64,000 bases of DNA from an uncultured Leptotrichia sp. (GTDB taxonomy: Bacteria > Fusobacteriota > Fusobacteriia > Fusobacteriales > Leptotrichiaceae): the NCBI GenBank assembly GCA_937925095.1, contig CALEXX010000062.1, positions 3,989 to 67,988 on the forward strand, in the 5' to 3' direction. A program made the position numbers and the translations under genes. The notes beneath the pieces are model-generated. The model worked only from the letters and a program-made list of their open reading frames with translations. It had not been told where the DNA came from and did not search any database. Of the stretch, positions 37,378 to 46,537 are shown piece after piece. How positions within the stretch are numbered: position 1 is the stretch's first letter; every line of letters begins with the position of its first letter.

Positions 37378-38055
37378 CTATTTCTTATGAATTTCATCAT
37401 ACATTTTTGCAAGTTGTATCGCTCTTTCTTTTGTTCTTTCCATTCTTGTCCCCGCTTCAATTGGAACAACTATTGTTCCACAAGTCATTCTTTTTCCTTT
37501 TTCATCAAGACCACATTCTTCATCCAGCATTTTTTCTATTTCTTTTTCTATATTTTTTATCCATTCCCTCTCACTGTTTTGAAGTTTTGATTTCTGTTCA
37601 CCTGAAAGTTCTGACATTAGAAGCTTATAAACTTTATTTAGTTCATCATCCCATGCTTTACGGGCTTTTTCTGCCTGTTCTGCCATTTCTGCCGTACTTC
37701 CTTCAAAATCAGTGTCCTTTACAGAAGACATTCTTTTCATCAGTTCCTCTTCATAATTTGTTTGCTGAGTCACAGCATTGGCAACCGTTTCTTCAACTTT
37801 TTGAATATCCTTCTGCAGATTTTGCAAATTTTGCTGTGCTTCTGCCTGTTTCTGCTCATTTTCTTCTATCTTTTTTATTTTTTCCTTTGCTTCCTGCAGC
37901 TTTAATTCTGCCTGAAGACGTAGCATTTTTGAATATGAACTATATATTAAAAAAACTCCAATAAGAATTATTACTGCAAAAACTGAAGTAATAATAGATT
38001 TCTTATTTTCTTCCCTTTTCCTATTTTCTTTGCTTTTTTTATTTTCTCCATTCAT
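37378..38055 (-). CDS. Membrane-anchored LprI-like protein (DUF1311)
   Basis: 225 residues: a basic N-terminus, one transmembrane helix (ITSVFAVIILIGVFLIYSS, about 25-43), a coiled coil rich in Gln, Glu and Lys (about 50-110), then a domain with KARKAWDDELNKVYKLLM, SEREWIKNIEKEIE and a Cys pair (EECG, MTCG), matching the lysozyme-inhibitor LprI family. The C-terminal domain should face the periplasm. A lysozyme-inhibitor role is inferred from the family name only. A TATAAT at 38098-38103 may be its -10 box. Confidence 0.75.
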   Translation of the reverse strand: MNGENKKSKENRKREENKKSIITSVFAVIILIGVFLIYSSYSKMLRLQAELKLQEAKEKIKKIEENEQKQAEAQQNLQNLQKDIQKVEETVANAVTQQTNYEEELMKRMSSVKDTDFEGSTAEMAEQAEKARKAWDDELNKVYKLLMSELSGEQKSKLQNSEREWIKNIEKEIEKMLDEECGLDEKGKRMTCGTIVVPIEAGTRMERTKERAIQLAKMYDEIHKK

Positions 38056-38133
38056 TTTATTTTCCTTCTCTCTTTATATTTTAAATTTTCCAATCCAATT
38101 ATAGCTTTTTTTCTTAAAATTTAAAATAAATTT

Positions 38134-39063
38134 TTACACTCTCATCAGTAATATATTTGTTGTAAGCCCCGCTGCAGTTCCAATAAAAAGTATTATATCT
38201 CCACTCTTTATTTTACCACTTTCCAGCCCATGGGCCAGTGCAAGGGGAACAGAAGCAGAAACCATATTTCCAAATTCTTTTACCTCATTTATAAATTTAT
38301 CTTTAGGTACACCCAATTTCTCCATTACGATTGGCATGGCTACACTTGCCTGGTGAGGTACCACCATATCTATATCCGTTATTTTTATACCATTATTTTC
38401 CAAAAACTCTTTCATCATTTCAGGAATTTTTTTCATAGATAGTGACAGTACAGTTTTTCCATTCATATCAAACATGAATTCTTCTTTTGTTTCTTCAGAA
38501 TAATTTTTAGGATGTAAATTACTTAAGCCACCTCGAATTTCAGTAGAATGTGCTCCTTCAGACCAAGTTCTCTGCATAGCATCTATAACTCCTGTTTCAT
38601 TTTCAGTTTTTTCAATAATAAAAGCTACAGCGCCATCACTGAAAAGTCTGAAACTTTCCTTCTGTTTAGGATTTAAGGCTATTGATGCAACATCACAGGA
38701 AACAATCAGTACTCTTTTATATCTTCCTGCTTCAACTAGATATGACATTGTATCCAGAGCTGTCATAAAACTTGTGCATGTTGTATTTATATCTAATGCA
38801 GGAATTGAAGTTCCTTTTGCAATTTTTTCATGAATCAATGCCGCCGTGCAAGGTATTGGCTGTATTCCAACTGCACTTGCTGAAACTATGCAATCTATAT
38901 CATCAATCTTAATTCCCGTATTTTCGAGTGCTTTTTCACATGCTGAAACAGCAAGGGAAATCTGATTTTCTTCTCTACTTATTCTATAACGGGTCTGACC
39001 ATTAAAACTGACTGTATTTTCCGGTAGTTTCACTCCATATCCTATAATCTGTATTTTTCTCAT
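38134..39063 (-). CDS. 3-oxoacyl-ACP synthase III-like (KAS III/OleA-type) condensing enzyme
   Basis: Thiolase-fold enzyme of 309 residues with the complete Cys-His-Asn triad of KAS III: Cys96 in NTTCTSF, His237 in VPHQAS and Asn266 in GNMVSAS. It should perform a decarboxylative or plain Claisen condensation of acyl thioesters. It is last in an eight-gene overlapping operon with an adenylating enzyme, glycosyltransferases and reductases rather than in a fab cluster, so a secondary pathway is more likely than bulk fatty-acid synthesis. ATGA overlap with the gene upstream. Confidence 0.85.
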   Translation of the reverse strand: MRKIQIIGYGVKLPENTVSFNGQTRYRISREENQISLAVSACEKALENTGIKIDDIDCIVSASAVGIQPIPCTAALIHEKIAKGTSIPALDINTTCTSFMTALDTMSYLVEAGRYKRVLIVSCDVASIALNPKQKESFRLFSDGAVAFIIEKTENETGVIDAMQRTWSEGAHSTEIRGGLSNLHPKNYSEETKEEFMFDMNGKTVLSLSMKKIPEMMKEFLENNGIKITDIDMVVPHQASVAMPIVMEKLGVPKDKFINEVKEFGNMVSASVPLALAHGLESGKIKSGDIILFIGTAAGLTTNILLMRV

Positions 39064-40334
39064 TTTATTACCTTTCTTATTATTCTTTTCAACTTCACTG
39101 TTTTATCTACTTCATAATCTATAAATTGTATTTTTACATTTTCTATATCCAAAGAAGCAAATAAATTTTCAAATTCTTTTTTTATTAACTTCTTCTGCTC
39201 CTCATTTATATTTAAAACCGCTATTTCCAGCAGACTATCATTCACTTGGAAAACCTGATATTCTCTTATATTTTCAACAAAAAGTATTGTTCTTCTGATA
39301 AAATCCGGAAAAACCACAATTTCCTTACCAGTTTTATTTGTAAATTTAAAAATATCATCTGAACGTCCTTCTATTTTTTCAATTCTTTGCAGAACTGAAC
39401 CACATTCACAAACTTCCTCCGACTTAACTAGAATATCATTTAAATAATATTTTACAAAGGGCTGGCTTGTTCTCCTTAAATCTGTAATTATTGGATAAAA
39501 TCTTTTTTCATCTATATATTCCCTGTCAAATTTTATCAAGTCTTCATTTAAATGTAAATGCCCATATTCACACGTACATGCTAAAAAACCCTCTGTTGCC
39601 TGATAAATCTGATGTATTATTTTCTGTTTAAACTGAGTTTTTATATATTCTTCATCAGGTTTCTCCAAAATTTCCGCAACAGAAATAATTCTTTTTACAG
39701 AAACTTTCAACTCCCCTTCTTCAATTTTCTTAGCAAGTACCAGAAGTAATGAAGGAGGAGCGACTATCATTGTTGGCTGATATTTATTCAATCTTTCAAT
39801 ATGCTCATCAATATCTTTAAAAGTATCAAAATATTCCAGACTTATTAAAAATGAATTTACAGTTTTGTATAAATCATTATCTGCCCTTAGGAAAAAAGCT
39901 ATTTTATGACCAAAAATATCTTTCTTTGGTAACATTTTAGCTAATATTGTTCCTGCCCATATTCCCTGTTCTTCAGGAGTTGTTAAAAACATTCCCCTAT
40001 GACCTGATGTTCCTGAGGAAAGTCCCACTGAAATATCCTTATATTTTTGATTGAAATTTCTTGTTTTTTCACTGTTCAAAGCTATTTCCATAGCCTCATC
40101 CCTTTTTACCCCTAATGTATTCAATTCATCAAAGTTTTCCATCATAAAAGCCTTATCCATTGTAAAATCTTCTGTAATATTATGATTTTTAAAATATGGT
40201 GATTTTTCCTTTAAAAACTTCAAATGTTTCTTTACCTGCTTTTCCTGATACTCCAGAAGTTCATTTCTTGAAGTCCATTTATTAAAATACCTTACTTTTA
40301 TGAAAGTTGACATAATTTTAAATATTTTTCTCAT
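39060..40334 (-). CDS. PaaK/F390-synthetase-like adenylate-forming enzyme
   Basis: A 424-residue member of the short adenylate-forming group (phenylacetate-CoA ligase/coenzyme F390 synthetase relatives), which activate carboxylic acids or similar groups with ATP. Visible motifs: SVGLSSGTSGHRGMFL as the P-loop-like SSGTTG motif near residue 108, IYQATEGFLACTCEYGHLH, and ITDLRRTSQPFVKYYLNDI with the usual DL...Q(P)..RY(R/L)xxD region. A CxC...C pattern (CTCEYG, CECGSVL) suggests a bound metal. Overlaps KAS III by four bases and the MBL gene by 17. Confidence 0.82.
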   Translation of the reverse strand: MRKIFKIMSTFIKVRYFNKWTSRNELLEYQEKQVKKHLKFLKEKSPYFKNHNITEDFTMDKAFMMENFDELNTLGVKRDEAMEIALNSEKTRNFNQKYKDISVGLSSGTSGHRGMFLTTPEEQGIWAGTILAKMLPKKDIFGHKIAFFLRADNDLYKTVNSFLISLEYFDTFKDIDEHIERLNKYQPTMIVAPPSLLLVLAKKIEEGELKVSVKRIISVAEILEKPDEEYIKTQFKQKIIHQIYQATEGFLACTCEYGHLHLNEDLIKFDREYIDEKRFYPIITDLRRTSQPFVKYYLNDILVKSEEVCECGSVLQRIEKIEGRSDDIFKFTNKTGKEIVVFPDFIRRTILFVENIREYQVFQVNDSLLEIAVLNINEEQKKLIKKEFENLFASLDIENVKIQFIDYEVDKTVKLKRIIRKVIK

Positions 40335-41142
40335 TTAGTATCCTTTTTATTTTTTCTTTATTATCGTGACTTACAATAACAGAAATATCATTTTTCATAA
40401 CTTTTTTCAGCAAATCGCTTCCTTGCTTATAATCTTCAAAATTATTCTGTATTTTTCTCGCAAGCCACTTCATTTTATCTGTTAGGGGCAAATATTCAGT
40501 TCCCCAACATACATCAGCTGCAATAAGGAGATTTTTCTCAGGCAGAAATAAACATCCCTGTCCCTTTGCATGCCCGTCTACCTCTATCATCAGCATAGAT
40601 GAATCAGAAAATAAATCGAAACTTTCCTTATATGGAAATAACTTATTCTCTTTATAGCTTTTTATCAATATCAATCTATTTTCAAAGTCATCTGGAAACA
40701 GTTCGTTGAAAATAAGAAGATTATCTTTTCCTGACTTAAGGTTATTATAACAAGTTTCAGTTAATATTAAATTAGAATTCGGGAAAAATTTTAAACCTCC
40801 AATATGATCAGGATGCAAGTGAGAAATAATTATATATTTTATTTCTTTTCTGTCTATTCTCTTTTCCTTAAGCTGATAGTCAATCATATCTTCCCTTTTT
40901 AAAGTAATAGGATTAGTAAACCTATATAAAAAATATTTAGGATTATTTTTCAGAATTTCCATGGAATAACCTGTATCATAAAGAATATATCCCATTTTTC
41001 TATGCTTAATCAAAAAAACTCCTGCATAAAAATCAACTATCGTTTTCTCAAAATTTTTAAAAACCTTTTTTAAATCATTTGTACAATATCCACAACCAAA
41101 ATAATCAACTTTTTCTATCATTTTTTCTGCTGTGTTCAACAT
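40318..41142 (-). CDS. MBL-fold metallo-hydrolase
   Basis: A 274-residue metallo-beta-lactamase-fold enzyme. ISHLHPDHIGGL gives the HxHxDH dinuclear metal site near residue 110; ETCY, EVDGHAKGQG and VSHDNKE supply the later His/Asp ligands. The layout is like the AHL-lactonase/hydrolase group, so a lactone or thioester could be its substrate. Overlaps the epimerase gene by 38 bases and the adenylating-enzyme gene by 17, so translation is coupled. Confidence 0.85.
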   Translation of the reverse strand: MLNTAEKMIEKVDYFGCGYCTNDLKKVFKNFEKTIVDFYAGVFLIKHRKMGYILYDTGYSMEILKNNPKYFLYRFTNPITLKREDMIDYQLKEKRIDRKEIKYIIISHLHPDHIGGLKFFPNSNLILTETCYNNLKSGKDNLLIFNELFPDDFENRLILIKSYKENKLFPYKESFDLFSDSSMLMIEVDGHAKGQGCLFLPEKNLLIAADVCWGTEYLPLTDKMKWLARKIQNNFEDYKQGSDLLKKVMKNDISVIVSHDNKEKIKRILNEKNI

Positions 41143-42088
41143 ATTTTTTTACTCCTTCAATTACAGATATCTTCGGATAATATCCTAATTCCTTCTTAGC
41201 CTTGTCTATATTCAAAGTCTGGCTATACTTCATTAAATATAGTGTATATTTTGTAAGAGGAGGCTCTTTTTCAATTCTAAAAAACTTGTAGAATTTTTCC
41301 ATAAATGAAACCAGAGGTAAAATTAAATTATAATTCCATTTTAAATATTTTCCTTCTGTGCCGATTTCATTAAAAAATAAAGTTAATATTTCCTTGAACT
41401 CTATCGGCTCATCATTTGTAATGTTGTATATTTCCCTTAAATATTCATTGTTTTCCAATGCCAACCTTAAAGAATAAGCAACATTCTCAACACAAGTTAT
41501 ATCAACTTTCTGCTTTCCATCAGCAAAAAGAGGAATTCCCAGTTTTTTATTTAATTCCAGAAGTCTTGGTATTATACTCGTATCTCCAACACCAAACAGC
41601 CCACGAGGTCGAATTATCATATAGTTCAGACTTGAAGATTTTATTATATTTTCTGCCATAATTTTACTTTTTATATAAAAGTTAAGGTTATTTTCTTTAG
41701 GTGCTTCATCTTCTTTAACATCTAACTGATCCTTTGCACCTGCATATATACTTGGTGAAGAAACAAAAACCAGTTTCAATTTCTTTTCTTCACACAGTTG
41801 AACAATATTTTTTGTTCCCAACACATTTATATTATAGAAATTTTCCCATTTCCCCCATACAGTAGAAAGTGCCGCCGCATGAATAACAGCTGAACAGCCT
41901 TCAGATGCTTTAAATAAATCATCTAAATCTCCTATATCGCCTTTATAAAATTCGACTTTTTCATCAACCAGTGTTTCTCCAATTTTTTCATTTCTTCCAA
42001 AAGCAACTACTTTATAATTATTATTTTTCAGTTCTTCAATTACATATTTTCCTAAAAAACCTGTCGCCCCTGTAAGCAAAACTTTCAT
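41105..42088 (-). CDS. NAD-dependent epimerase/dehydratase (3beta-HSD type)
   Basis: Extended short-chain dehydrogenase of 327 residues. The NAD motif TGATGFLGKYV is at the N-terminus, with VIHAAALSTVWGKW and the catalytic Tyr/Lys in FYIKSKIMAE (Tyr about 142, Lys about 146); the tail NIDKAKKELGYYPKISVIEGV is typical of the 3beta-HSD and OleD-like branch. It could reduce a beta-keto acid made by the KAS III, but this is inference. TAATG overlap with the UGT-like gene. Confidence 0.85.
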   Translation of the reverse strand: MKVLLTGATGFLGKYVIEELKNNNYKVVAFGRNEKIGETLVDEKVEFYKGDIGDLDDLFKASEGCSAVIHAAALSTVWGKWENFYNINVLGTKNIVQLCEEKKLKLVFVSSPSIYAGAKDQLDVKEDEAPKENNLNFYIKSKIMAENIIKSSSLNYMIIRPRGLFGVGDTSIIPRLLELNKKLGIPLFADGKQKVDITCVENVAYSLRLALENNEYLREIYNITNDEPIEFKEILTLFFNEIGTEGKYLKWNYNLILPLVSFMEKFYKFFRIEKEPPLTKYTLYLMKYSQTLNIDKAKKELGYYPKISVIEGVKKYVEHSRKNDRKS

Positions 42089-43362
42089 TACTTTCCTCCC
42101 TTTAATAACCTGTCAATTTCTTTTTTCAATACTTCACTTGGCAAATATTTATTAAAATCCTTTGACATTTTTTCCAGATTATTCCATTCTTTTCTTTGCA
42201 GCATTTTCTCAAAAGCTTTTAATATATTTTTTCTTGATTTCAACTTAGCTACAATTCCAATTTCTGCTAAATCAGCTCTCACAGCATAGTCAAACTGATC
42301 ATAGTCATGAGGTATGACAACAGCAGGTTTATTATATTTTATGCAGGAATAAAGTATTCCTGTCCCACCATGATGAATAGCATAATCAATTTCGGGTATA
42401 ACTTCATCATAATCTAAATAATGATAAATATGTAAATTATTCTCCTTTAAAACTTCCTTATCCCTTTCCGGATAACTTCCCAATGATACTACAAATAAAA
42501 ATTTGGGATATAATTTTGAAAGTTCCTTTGCTACATCAATCATAATATTTTTAGCCCATTTTAAATGAGTTCCATTTGTTAAAAATATAGTTTTTTCATA
42601 TCCTTTATCCTTTACAAATTTTACACTGTTTTTAAAAAGAGAGGAACAGCATGCTCCTGCCCATATAAACTGTTCTGGAAAATCATCCCTGAATTCAAAT
42701 TCCTTCATTCCTAAAGCCAGTATAGAATAAGGGGAGTATATGTTTTCTTCACCTTTTTCATTATAAAGAGTAAAGTTTAATTCCTTAATCTGCTTTCTTA
42801 AAATAAAACATAATAGCCTTTTATAATTTCTAATGAAACTTCTTGCCAGCTTATCTCTCAACTTAAAGAAAAATCCGTCTTTTGGATATAGTCCACCAGC
42901 ATAAGCAGGCGGTGTTGTTCTAGATTCGATTGCAAAAGGGGTTGGAATACTTGTAATCCATGGAAGGCCTAATTTTTCACACGCAATTCCTACAGGAACA
43001 GCAGCAAAATCTACCAATACTATATCAGGCTTTCTTTCAGAAAAAAACTTTTCTATTTCCCCTATAACTTCCGGCATAAGCTTCAAATTTTCCTTAAATT
43101 GCCTATATGCAATTACAGGTCCAGTTTTTTTATCTGTATCAGATATTTTTTCAAAAACATCAGGCTTATTTTCAAGTAAAACTTTTACAGGAAATCCTAA
43201 TCTTTTAACTACTTCTTCCTTATAAAATCCTGTATAAGCACATATATCATATTTGTCTTTTTCTTCCAGCAGAGGCAGTACCAGTTCTAAAATTGGATAA
43301 AGATGTCCACTGAAAGGTGGAGCAACAACGGCAATTTTAATTTTCTCCTTGTAAATATTCAT
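42088..43362 (-). CDS. UGT/MGT-like GT-B glycosyltransferase
   Basis: A 424-residue glycosyltransferase of the GT1 kind, like macrolide or lipid glucosyltransferases. The N-terminal VVAPPFSGHLYPILELVLPL binds the acceptor; the donor site has FLTNGTHLKWAKN and AIHHGGTGILYSCIKYNKPAVVIPHDYDQFDYA, the HxGGxG plus late Asp-Gln motif. It should move a sugar from a nucleotide donor to a lipid or polyketide-like acceptor. Overlaps the next upstream gene by 26 bases, with no strong Shine-Dalgarno of its own. Confidence 0.85.
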   Translation of the reverse strand: MNIYKEKIKIAVVAPPFSGHLYPILELVLPLLEEKDKYDICAYTGFYKEEVVKRLGFPVKVLLENKPDVFEKISDTDKKTGPVIAYRQFKENLKLMPEVIGEIEKFFSERKPDIVLVDFAAVPVGIACEKLGLPWITSIPTPFAIESRTTPPAYAGGLYPKDGFFFKLRDKLARSFIRNYKRLLCFILRKQIKELNFTLYNEKGEENIYSPYSILALGMKEFEFRDDFPEQFIWAGACCSSLFKNSVKFVKDKGYEKTIFLTNGTHLKWAKNIMIDVAKELSKLYPKFLFVVSLGSYPERDKEVLKENNLHIYHYLDYDEVIPEIDYAIHHGGTGILYSCIKYNKPAVVIPHDYDQFDYAVRADLAEIGIVAKLKSRKNILKAFEKMLQRKEWNNLEKMSKDFNKYLPSEVLKKEIDRLLKGGK

Positions 43363-43978
43363 AAATTATTTTCTTTACCTTTCTGTTACTAAAATAGTCC
43401 AAATGCCCACAATCTACAACTTTATCAGTCTTATGAAAATCTAAAATCCAGCTGTAAATATCAGAAATCCCTTTAAAAACTATTGTGTTCTTTACTTTGC
43501 CAAAACCTTTTCCAACAGGCCCCAAGGCAAATATCTTTATATTTTCATTTTTACAACCTGATAAATCCATAAATCTCTCCCATACATTCAAACCTGAACT
43601 TTGAGAAATTACTATAACATCCTTCAAAAATTTTAGAGGAGACAAATGCCTTAAAATTTCCTTTTTAAACCTTTTATCAAAAAGAGTATGGTTATAATAA
43701 ACTATATTTGACAAACTTGCTTTTAAAATATTAATATCCTCAAATTCCTTATAATCAAAATCTTCATTATATGGAAAATTTGAATTTATGATTTTGTAGC
43801 CAAACTCTTTAAAAATATTCAGTATTTTAAATCTGTCAGATTTTAATGCGGCTGTTTTAAGATTACTGCTTCCACTTATGACAAGAACAATCCTGTCTTC
43901 TTTTAAAAGAGTTCTTGAAACATCAAGACTTTCCAGTTTTTCTAAATATTCCTTAAAGTTCATAGTGTATTTTCCCAT
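43337..43978 (-). CDS. Probable alpha/beta-hydrolase-like protein of the glycolipid-type operon
   Basis: 213 residues, not firmly recognised. VVLVISGSSNLKT-like N-terminal strand and oxyanion region, IVISQSSGLNVWERF (a possible Ser nucleophile elbow SxSSG), and VDCGHLDYFSN near the end (possible catalytic His) together suggest an alpha/beta hydrolase or thioesterase. Overlaps its neighbours on both sides by 26 bases, so it is part of the operon. An internal ATG at 43963 is an alternative start; neither has a clear ribosome-binding site. Confidence 0.6.
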   Translation of the reverse strand: MGKYTMNFKEYLEKLESLDVSRTLLKEDRIVLVISGSSNLKTAALKSDRFKILNIFKEFGYKIINSNFPYNEDFDYKEFEDINILKASLSNIVYYNHTLFDKRFKKEILRHLSPLKFLKDVIVISQSSGLNVWERFMDLSGCKNENIKIFALGPVGKGFGKVKNTIVFKGISDIYSWILDFHKTDKVVDCGHLDYFSNRKVKKIIYEYLQGEN

Positions 43979-45137
43979 CTTTAACTCTAATTTTTTTATT
44001 TCTCCATATAATTACAGGTGGAGTCAAAAGAGTATACATAATCATAAAAGGAAGTATAAGTTCACTTATTAATTCATACGATAATTCTATAATTTGAGTA
44101 AAAAAAGAATTTTTCTTCTTATTTTCTGTTTTCACACTATAAATAAATAATCTGATAATGGAAAATAGTACAACCTTACCTATGAATAAATAAAATACTG
44201 TCAGTAAATAATTTATTCCTAAAAAGAAACTTAAAAATAATAATATTGTTGGCAATATAGTTGGAAGTAATATCATAAATAGAAACTTTACAGAAAAAGC
44301 ATTTTTCATGTATACATTTCCGAATAATAGCCACCTCTTCATAAGAAGTATATATTTTCTGAAATTTGGAACAGTATTTCTCACATTACAGAAAACAGTT
44401 GTCTGTATAATTTTTACCTTTTTTGAAAGTAAATAGGCTGCAAGGGCCAAATCATCACAAAGCCAGTATTTTATTTCTTCAAAAGCATTGTATTTTTTTA
44501 AGATATCAGTCCTTAAAATATAAAACATTCCGTTAATAGTTCTATTTTCCTTCAAAAAAGACATAGAAAAATATGAAAAAATAGAATTGGAATTTATAAA
44601 AGCTGAAATTAACTTGGAACAAAATCCATTAACATTGTAATTAAATGGAATTCCTGTTGCTATCCATTCTGATTTATCTTTTTCATAAATACTTAATTCA
44701 TTTAATCTTTTTCTATCCATAACAGAATCATCATCTAAAATTATGGTATATTCTGTTTCTATTTTATCCACAATTTGAGCCAGCTTAAATATTTTAGGAT
44801 TTACTTCCTGTGGAACATCATCTAATTCATAAACTTCAACTCTACCAGAATATTTCCCATTTTTTAAAATTTTTTCAGCTGTTCTTATTGCAGTACTGTC
44901 ACTTTTATCCACAAGCCAGATAAACTTCATATTTTCTGTATTTACCAAATTAGCTGTCAAATCTTCTTCCAGTCTTGTATCACCGGACAAAATAGGCTGA
45001 ATTACTGTATAATCACTTTCATTTATTTCTGTTTTTTCCAAATTATTTATTTTTTGAAAATAAATAAAAGAAAATAATGACTTCGAAATAAGTAACGTTA
45101 TAGTCAGTCCCAACAAAAAATTAAATAACATTATCAT
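43953..45137 (-). CDS. GT2/GT21-type membrane glycosyltransferase (ceramide glucosyltransferase-like)
   Basis: A 394-residue processive-type GT-A enzyme with one N-terminal and about four C-terminal membrane helices. Motifs in order: WLVDKSD, IILDDDSVMD, the acceptor Asp in YWLCDDLALAA, and KRWLLFG, a (Q/R)xxRW-like motif in which the first position is Leu. This order is that of ceramide glucosyltransferase-like GT21 enzymes, so a lipid acceptor is likely. ATGA overlap with the SDR gene before it. Confidence 0.82.
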   Translation of the reverse strand: MIMLFNFLLGLTITLLISKSLFSFIYFQKINNLEKTEINESDYTVIQPILSGDTRLEEDLTANLVNTENMKFIWLVDKSDSTAIRTAEKILKNGKYSGRVEVYELDDVPQEVNPKIFKLAQIVDKIETEYTIILDDDSVMDRKRLNELSIYEKDKSEWIATGIPFNYNVNGFCSKLISAFINSNSIFSYFSMSFLKENRTINGMFYILRTDILKKYNAFEEIKYWLCDDLALAAYLLSKKVKIIQTTVFCNVRNTVPNFRKYILLMKRWLLFGNVYMKNAFSVKFLFMILLPTILPTILLFLSFFLGINYLLTVFYLFIGKVVLFSIIRLFIYSVKTENKKKNSFFTQIIELSYELISELILPFMIMYTLLTPPVIIWRNKKIRVKDGKIHYEL

Positions 45138-45907
45138 TTAATCACCTTTTTTAAAATTAATCCTGTAAATTTTAGCTGCAGTGAAACTGGCAATAAATTT
45201 ATTAAAAACATGGATAATCTGTTTCTAAAACCTATTATGGATAATCTCTTTTTCTTTTCAATCATTTTTATAATTTCTTTAGCAGCACATTCTGAAGTCA
45301 TCATAAATTTTTGTGAATTTCCAAATTTTTCCTGTGTATCCTTATCAAAAAAGTTACTTGCTGTTGGACCTGGACAAACTGACAGAATCCTCACATTTTT
45401 ATTTTTATGCGACAATTCCTCATCTAGTGCCAGAGAATAATGCAGCAGTGCAGATTTTACTGAACTGTATATTGCCATATATGGATGCTGATACAAGGCG
45501 GCGGTTGAACAGACATTTAAAACTATTCCTCTTCCCGCCTGTAAAAATTTTTCTGAAAATTTTTTAGTTAAAATTAGCGGAGAAATGAAATTTACATTTA
45601 TTGTATTTAAATCTTCCTCATCACTTAATTTCAGAAAATCAGTAATTTTCCCTATACCTGCACAGTTAATGACTAAATCCACATCACAGTTTTCCGTAAT
45701 ACTTTCCAAATGTGCAGTATCAGTTAAATCATATTTTATGCATATACATTCAAGCAGAGAATTTTTTTCTTCCAGTTCCTTTTTCAGTAAATTCAGTTTG
45801 TCTTCAGACCTTGCCAGCAAATACATTTTTCTGCTTCTACCTGCCAAATTTCTTGCCAACTCTCTTCCAATCCCTGAACTTGCACCTGTTATTAAAATTT
45901 TTTCCAT
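45134..45907 (-). CDS. Short-chain dehydrogenase/reductase
   Basis: Classical SDR, 257 residues: ILITGASSGIGRELARNL (NADP site), VINCAGIG, and the catalytic Ser in NVCSTAALYQHP with YSSVKSALLHY (Tyr and Lys). The C-terminus ends with a hydrophobic segment (LSMFLINLLPVSLQLKFTGLI), as in membrane-associated ketoacyl or retinol-type reductases. First gene of the eight-gene operon, or second if NADAR, 21 bases upstream, is included. Confidence 0.87.
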   Translation of the reverse strand: MEKILITGASSGIGRELARNLAGRSRKMYLLARSEDKLNLLKKELEEKNSLLECICIKYDLTDTAHLESITENCDVDLVINCAGIGKITDFLKLSDEEDLNTINVNFISPLILTKKFSEKFLQAGRGIVLNVCSTAALYQHPYMAIYSSVKSALLHYSLALDEELSHKNKNVRILSVCPGPTASNFFDKDTQEKFGNSQKFMMTSECAAKEIIKMIEKKKRLSIIGFRNRLSMFLINLLPVSLQLKFTGLILKKVIK

Positions 45908-45928
45908 TACTTCTACATCCTTACTTTT

Positions 45929-46507
45929 TTACTTGGATAATTCATCTCTTACTTCCATTAATGCAAATCCTAAAAGATTTTCACCTTTCCACCTTGTAGG
46001 ATTTTCCACAAATTCATCATCTGCAGACATACCTATTCCCCAGATTTTATCATAAGGACTTGCTTCCACTATTATATCATTTTTAGTTGAAAGCAGAAAG
46101 TCTTTCAGATTTTCATCCTGAGAAAATTTCAGTAGATTTCCGGCAAATACAATCGAATATTTTACTTCATTCCATTTTTTCTCATTAAAATTTTTAACTT
46201 TTCTTCCTAAAGCTTTTATTTTTTTAGGATCTGCTGTTTCCATTATTTCTTCTAAAATTTCATCATCTTCAAATAATTTAGCTTTTTTTGCCATCATATA
46301 CTGTTCCATACAGCAATATTTTCTTTCATTTTCAATGAAAACTGATTTCCACCATTGGCTAAAACATGTTTTTGTTATGCTACCGTCTTTTGATGGCTGA
46401 TGTCCCCAGAAAAAAAGAAATTTCTGTTTTTTCCCTTTCAAATGATTTTCCTTCAATTGCTTTAAATTATATTTAGCATTTCTTATTTCTAAATTTTTAA
46501 TTCCCAC
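45929..46507 (-). CDS. NADAR domain protein (YbiA/DUF1768 family)
   Basis: A NADAR-fold protein of about 192 residues: FLFFWGHQPSKDG, CFSQWWKS, KYCCMEQYMMAKKAKLF and the C-terminal YDKIWGIGMS and NLLGFALMEVRDEL are the family signatures. NADAR proteins act on N-glycosidic bonds of ribose intermediates (YbiA on riboflavin-pathway products), and some remove ADP-ribose from nucleic acid bases. Start: GTG at 46507, five bases after AAGGTGG; an upstream GTG at 46516 is inside that site. Confidence 0.85.
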   Translation of the reverse strand: MGIKNLEIRNAKYNLKQLKENHLKGKKQKFLFFWGHQPSKDGSITKTCFSQWWKSVFIENERKYCCMEQYMMAKKAKLFEDDEILEEIMETADPKKIKALGRKVKNFNEKKWNEVKYSIVFAGNLLKFSQDENLKDFLLSTKNDIIVEASPYDKIWGIGMSADDEFVENPTRWKGENLLGFALMEVRDELSK

Positions 46508-46537
46508 TTTTTCCACCTTTTTTATTTCCTAGAAGTT

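Noticed and set aside
37353..37964. Plus-strand open frame of 203 codons opposite the LprI-like gene
   Set aside because: Rich in Phe, Leu and Ser, as expected from the reverse complement of a Glu/Lys/Gln-rich coiled coil; the minus-strand frame has a membrane helix, a recognisable domain and a ribosome-binding site.
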